The notes under the pieces: generated by a model
The model's input: only the letters and a program-made list of their open reading frames with translations
Databases searched by the model: none
What the model was told of the DNA's origin: nothing
Shown: one piece after another, positions 62,201-64,000 of the stretch
Position numbering within the stretch: the first letter of the stretch is position 1
How the letters are laid out: each line of letters opens with the position of its first letter
Source: Archilochus colubris
Taxonomy: Eukaryota; Chordata; Aves; Apodiformes; Trochilidae
Direction: 5' to 3'
DNA length: 64,000 nucleotides
NCBI GenBank assembly: GCA_023079485.1
Contig: CM041084.1
Coordinates: forward strand, 107,222,967 to 107,286,966
Program-made: the position numbers and the translations under genes

Positions 62201-64000
62201 TATTTGAAAAGGTATTTCAATTTTTGATACCTGAAAATAGCTATTTGGTCACTTAGCTCTCAATGAAAAAAAAAATTAAACCCATAGTAAATAATAGCAA
62301 AAAACCAGGAATAGCGTAAAATTGCCTATCTTAATTCTCCAGCTATTTTTTTTTTCGTAGAAGAAGCTGCAATCACTGCAGCTGTCAGAAGGAATAATTA
62401 AAAGAAATACTAATATTTCGGTTGTTTTGGACAGTGACACCTAATAGAGCATCCCCAACACAGCTGAACAGGAGTTGCCAGAGGGCTGGAAGGAGAGGTT
62501 CAGTGCTCTCTGACACAATTCAAACTGCAGCAAGTTAAATTTTCTCCAGTCTATACCCCTAGACTAAGATATAAGGGAGGAATGGCAAACCACAACTTTT
62601 GCATTTCTTATTTTCTGAGGTCGACTTTTCTCCCTGCTTTTGTCCCCTGATAAATTTCTCCCCCAGACTTCAGACCCCAGACTTAACACAGGAAAAGTCC
62701 TACCTTATTTTATCATTTCAGACACAAACTATAAGCTTAATCAAAGGCATTTTGCACCTTAGAATACCACTCCTCTAGCTGCTTAGGAAACTACCCACTG
62801 AAAACGACTCTTCTATCAAAACATTTTATGGAAACAGGTGACTTTAAATAAAATGAAAAGAACAGAGTTCTAAAGTTCTTACACTGTTTTAGAAAAACTG
62901 ATTCACCACTTTTTTTTAATAATACTTTTCACTGTGACTGAGTTACGTGTTTTGAAATTTCTAATCATTAAGAAATGTTGAGCTGCTCTTTGCAAATTCA
63001 GCCTTTTCTGTGAAGAAACAGTCCTTAGGAAATCCTGCTAAAATTGAGTAAAAGACAGAATTACACCCAGTCATACTAGTACATAACTGAGCTGAGCAGC
63101 ACTGTGTTCACTGATTTAAAACAATTCTTACCAGGTTTGGAATTTTCAGGGACACAAAACTCAAAAAGATCCTGAGTAAAATATGGAGCATTATCATTAT
63201 CATCCTCTATCCTGATTGTATGCACCAGTGGTACCTCTGGTGAATAACCATCTGGAGTGGTTGCAAAGCAAATGATCTGTAAGACATATATGAAGTAATT
63301 GGCTTTATGCTTAAATAACATGAAGTATCACTACACTTTTACTCCAATAGAGGAGTCAATAAAATGAAATACAGTATGACAAGCATATCCTTCTGAAGAC
63401 CAGGCTCTTTAGCCACATGGAACACAAATTGATATCACTGATTACATTACTGGTATTTTAAGAAGACAGCAATATAAAACCTTTAAAAACTTTCAAATTC
63501 TTCCCCTTTCCATTTCTTGTGCAGCAAGTATTGAATCACTTTCTTCCCCACCCCCCCACCCTCCAACTGTGCCAAACACTTTTCCAAGTCTCTTGAACAC
63601 AGTATTTTTCCACAAGGCAATCTCAACCTTACCAAAAATTTACATGTAAATACTGCTATTTAGAACAAAATCAAGAACAGAAAAATTATTTGCCCATTAC
63701 AACATAGTCAAACAAATTGCAATCACAGGCACTGTGAATTATCTCTTTACAAGCTGTTTGTTTCTACTATCTCCCTTCTTGCACTTCTCAACCAGCAGAG
63801 AGAGCAGTGTACCTTGCTAATAAAATGGCAAAACTGAAGAGCCTTAGAAAGAGATGTTAAAACCACAGCCCTCTAGAGTCTCTCATGATCTTGTTTTTAG
63901 GCAGACCTTTTCAACCTTCCCTTAAAAACTCTGGGATAACTTCAAATTCTACCTACAATTCATGCAAATCCAATAGCTCAGTCTATGCTGTGGTTAGGGT
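50025..64000 (-). CDS. DSC1: Desmocollin gene, 3' part (exons 6-17; DSC1-like)
   Basis: Desmocollins are calcium-dependent cadherins of desmosomes. With desmogleins they form the adhesive interface, and their cytoplasmic tail binds plakoglobin and plakophilins. Eleven minus-strand coding exons (listed separately) join in frame to 680 residues plus stop: end of EC1, EC2-EC4, EC5/anchor domain, one transmembrane helix and the full tail. Cadherin marks include DDNDNAP, DTNDNAP and DVDEGP linkers and LDRE/LDRD motifs. The tail contains [23 protein letters not shown] and [10 protein letters not shown], typical of desmocollin a-forms. Its EMVKG...GGGHQTL...VK stretch and APGEEV start resemble mammalian DSC1 most, recalled from memory without alignment. 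DSC2 or a lineage-specific avian desmocollin is the alternative. Exons 1-5 with the start codon are beyond the window. Family confidence is very high; paralogue confidence is moderate. Confidence 0.95.
50308..50353 (-). CDS. DSC1: Desmocollin alternative exon 16 ('b' isoform tail)
   Basis: 46 nt, flanked by acceptor ttttttgtatgtag and donor gtaaat. Read in phase 0 after exon 15 it gives [11 protein letters not shown] followed by TAA at 50318-50320. In mammals desmocollins include or skip a small exon of about this length. Inclusion stops translation early and gives the short b-form ([11 protein letters not shown] in my memory of human sequences), which lacks the plakoglobin-binding C-terminus. 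The identity of length, position, phase and peptide makes this call firm, although the exon is far too short for ORF detection. Only 85 nt separate it from the last exon. Confidence 0.93.
50354..50994 (-). other. Desmocollin intron 15 (before the b exon)
   Basis: 641 nt between exon 15 donor and the 46-nt exon acceptor. It must house any splicing control of the a/b switch. AT-rich; ORFs read inside it show no family resemblance. No transposable element was recognised. Confidence 0.8.
50995..51231 (-). CDS. DSC1: Desmocollin exon 15 (intracellular anchor, Gly-rich repeat)
   Basis: 237 nt (79 codons), phase 0-0. Acceptor ctgttttctag, donor gtaagt. It encodes [20 protein letters not shown], then QQTFEMVKG, followed by an imperfect tandem repeat: [27 protein letters not shown]. 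It ends with [18 protein letters not shown]. The SEW.(S/N)FT.PRLGE end is the invariant desmocollin sequence immediately before the a/b tail switch. The EMVKG plus GGGHQTL pattern is the main reason for preferring DSC1 over DSC2/DSC3. Confidence 0.95.
51232..51592 (-). other. Desmocollin intron 14
   Basis: 361 nt, GTAAGT to TAG junctions. AT-rich with a pyrimidine-rich region at its 3' end on the coding strand. Nothing else recognised. Confidence 0.8.
51593..51714 (-). CDS. DSC1: Desmocollin exon 14 (end of transmembrane helix, juxtamembrane tail)
   Basis: 122 nt. Acceptor cctttccacag; starts with two bases completing the leucine codon and ends in phase 0 at donor gtaagt. It encodes [20 protein letters not shown], the end of the membrane helix with a CGCC cluster that could be palmitoylated (inference from desmosomal cadherins). 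It continues with [27 protein letters not shown] is a hallmark of the desmocollin juxtamembrane tail. The EEV after APG resembles mammalian DSC1 as I remember it. Confidence 0.95.
51715..53659 (-). other. Desmocollin intron 13
   Basis: About 1.9 kb. Holds a 22-A run (52023-52044, poly-T on the coding strand) and a 13-bp direct duplication (ttatgtatcactg at 53011-53023 and 53024-53036). The 52.4-53.5 kb part is less AT-rich and has a few short ORFs without recognisable domains. No exon or known repeat was seen. Confidence 0.75.
52023..52044 (-). repeat. Poly(T) run in desmocollin intron 13
   Basis: 22 A on the plus strand, thus poly-T in the sense orientation of the gene. It is about 300 nt upstream of exon 14 and so unlikely to be that exon's polypyrimidine tract. 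Confidence 0.85.
53660..53893 (-). CDS. DSC1: Desmocollin exon 13 (EC5/anchor and first part of transmembrane helix)
   Basis: 234 nt. Acceptor ttttttttaacag; two bases complete an aspartate codon, and one base is left at donor gtaagt. It encodes [39 protein letters not shown], then CDCTTPTEC, the cysteine pattern found just outside the membrane in desmosomal cadherins. NVT is a possible N-glycosylation site. [17 protein letters not shown] is the first part of the transmembrane helix, interrupted by the intron inside a leucine codon. Confidence 0.95.
53894..55513 (-). other. Desmocollin intron 12
   Basis: About 1.6 kb of AT-rich unique-looking sequence. A 14-T run lies at 54988-55001. No coding segment or recognised transposable element. 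Confidence 0.75.
55514..55729 (-). CDS. DSC1: Desmocollin exon 12 (EC4 end, EC5/anchor start)
   Basis: 216 nt. Acceptor atcttctag; begins with the last two bases of an asparagine codon and leaves one base at donor gtatgc. It encodes [13 protein letters not shown], then PGNKNYPRI where the EC4-EC5 calcium-binding DVNDNxP linker normally stands, then [37 protein letters not shown] and MWKLTRHN. The DYVMC..KP, APF.Y.L and MWKL features match the membrane-proximal domain of desmocollins. The loss of the DxNDN acidic/asparagine motif is directly visible and is discussed as a finding. Confidence 0.93.
55730..57359 (-). other. Desmocollin intron 11
   Basis: About 1.6 kb. The plus-strand ORF at 56258-56605 (115 residues) has no cadherin or other recognised character and I treat it as chance. 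A purine-rich patch lies near 55970-56040. Nothing else recognised. Confidence 0.75.
57360..57502 (-). CDS. DSC1: Desmocollin exon 11 (EC4)
   Basis: 143 nt. Acceptor tttttgacag; the first base completes the cysteine codon of exon 10, and one base is left at donor gtgagt. It encodes [31 protein letters not shown], then [15 protein letters not shown]. The [12 protein letters not shown] strand and LDRD motif are standard EC4 features. NIT is a potential N-glycosylation site in the extracellular part. The next codon (AAT, joined to exon 12) reads N-GKTGTGT. Confidence 0.95.
57695..57954 (-). CDS. DSC1: Desmocollin exon 10 (EC3 end to EC4 start)
   Basis: 260 nt, starting in phase 0 after acceptor ttgttacag and leaving two bases of a cysteine codon at donor gtatga. 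It encodes [20 protein letters not shown], the desmocollin-type VNNEAPY segment, then [16 protein letters not shown], the EC3-EC4 linker in the DxDEGP form known in desmocollins. EC4 begins with [19 protein letters not shown] and [13 protein letters not shown]. The intron to exon 11 is only 192 nt. Confidence 0.95.
57955..59061 (-). other. Desmocollin intron 9
   Basis: About 1.1 kb. Contains an AT-only tract at 58496-58534 made of TATAT/ATTTAT units. No exon-like segment between exons 9 and 10. Confidence 0.75.
59062..59247 (-). CDS. DSC1: Desmocollin exon 9 (EC3)
   Basis: 186 nt (62 codons), phase 0-0. Acceptor gatactccaag after a T-rich tract, donor gtaagtt. It encodes [19 protein letters not shown], then the calcium-ligand region [36 protein letters not shown] and ILCVVK. 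The NTNEG-LCVVK end is a characteristic desmocollin EC3 strand, from recalled family sequences. The next exon continues with GLDYE, the desmocollin counterpart of the cadherin LDRE/LDYE motif. Confidence 0.95.
59248..60458 (-). other. Desmocollin intron 8
   Basis: About 1.2 kb, unique-looking. The plus-strand ORF at 60219-60572 overlaps exon 8 in antisense and has no recognisable domain. No transposable element seen. Confidence 0.75.
60459..60593 (-). CDS. DSC1: Desmocollin exon 8 (EC2 end, EC2-EC3 linker)
   Basis: 135 nt (45 codons), phase 0 at both ends. Acceptor catcttttcag, donor gtaagt. It encodes [20 protein letters not shown], the last strands of EC2, then [18 protein letters not shown], a canonical DxNDNAP calcium-binding linker leading into EC3. 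A symmetric 0-0 exon of 45 codons could be skipped without a frameshift, but skipping would remove the EC2-EC3 linker. Confidence 0.95.
60594..61976 (-). other. Desmocollin intron 7
   Basis: About 1.4 kb, unique-looking AT-rich sequence. Short ORFs on both strands show no family features. Nothing further recognised. Confidence 0.75.
61977..62143 (-). CDS. DSC1: Desmocollin exon 7 (EC2)
   Basis: 167 nt. Acceptor gtgttcacag; the exon starts with the last two bases of the glycine codon opened by exon 6 and ends in phase 0 after QLDRE. It encodes the middle of EC2: [20 protein letters not shown], containing the calcium-ligand segment AEDRDEP, then [11 protein letters not shown], the strand [10 protein letters not shown] and the cadherin LDRE motif. 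The donor is gtgatc, weaker than the gtaagt-type sites elsewhere in the gene, but exon 8 continues the reading frame and EC fold exactly. Confidence 0.93.
62144..63131 (-). other. Desmocollin intron 6
   Basis: About 1.0 kb, AT-rich, with short A and T runs only. No exon, repeat family or regulatory motif recognised. Confidence 0.75.
63132..63276 (-). CDS. DSC1: Desmocollin exon 6 (EC1 end, EC1-EC2 linker)
   Basis: 145 nt, entered in phase 0 after acceptor gtcttacag and left after one base of a glycine codon at donor gtaaga. It encodes about 48 residues starting [17 protein letters not shown], followed by the calcium-binding linker [11 protein letters not shown] between EC1 and EC2, then [12 protein letters not shown], the start of EC2. 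This is the most 5' coding exon I can find. Nothing resembling the preceding EC1 exon is present between 63277 and 64000, so exon 5 must lie outside. Confidence 0.93.
63277..64000 (-). other. Desmocollin intron 5, partial
   Basis: The 3' 724 nt of the intron preceding exon 6, running off the window. It contains a C-rich segment (63546-63564) that is a G-quadruplex motif on the transcribed-RNA sense strand. No exon 5 sequence is visible. Confidence 0.75.
63546..63561 (-). repeat. G-quadruplex motif in desmocollin intron 5
   Basis: On the minus (sense) strand the bases read GGG-T-GGGGGGG-T-GGGG. This supplies four runs of at least three G with one-base loops if the seven-G run is split. The intronic pre-mRNA could therefore fold into a quadruplex. 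Folding is inferred from sequence only. Confidence 0.55.

Noticed and set aside
1..64000. CRISPR array, operon, phage or other microbial system
   Set aside because: No regularly spaced direct repeats, no long prokaryote-like ORFs, and the intron-exon structure and CR1 repeats are those of a bird genome.

Overview
The window is vertebrate nuclear DNA, almost certainly from a bird. It is AT-rich and intron-bearing. It carries several CR1 LINE fragments ending in the ATTCTATG-type 3' tail, and one ERVL-class LTR of the kind common in avian genomes. There is no sign of prokaryotic genes, operons, CRISPR arrays or rRNA, and I found no tRNA.

The only protein-coding gene I can support is a desmosomal cadherin of the desmocollin family, on the minus strand from about 50.0 kb through the right edge. 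Eleven constitutive coding exons and one 46-nt alternative exon fit together in frame with GT/AG junctions. By comparison with the 17-exon mammalian layout they are exons 6 to 17. They encode the end of EC1, EC2 to EC4, the membrane-proximal EC5/anchor domain, the transmembrane helix and the whole cytoplasmic tail. The start codon, signal peptide, propeptide and most of EC1 (exons 1-5) lie beyond position 64000. The tail resembles my memory of mammalian desmocollin-1 more than DSC2 or DSC3, so I use the symbol DSC1 with reserve. The alternative 46-nt exon (50308-50353) gives the short 'b' tail [15 protein letters not shown]. Skipping it gives the long 'a' tail with the plakoglobin-binding region.

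The left 50 kb lies downstream (3') of this gene and looks like intergenic desert. It holds CR1 pieces (11.0, 19.1-19.6, 37.0-37.7, 42.9-43.4 and 45.9-46.8 kb, all plus strand), one probable solo ERVL LTR (35.76-36.28 kb), simple repeats and AT-rich unique sequence. One CR1 is inserted into an older CR1 with a 6-bp target duplication. No second desmocollin is visible in these 50 kb, which suggests the gene sits at the 3' edge of the avian desmosomal-cadherin cluster, or is separated from its next paralogue by a long spacer.

No novel biological system was found. The observations most worth checking are the alternative b-tail exon and its likeness to a repeat in exon 15, the missing calcium-binding DxNDN motif at the EC4-EC5 junction, the nested CR1, and a G-quadruplex motif in intron 5.
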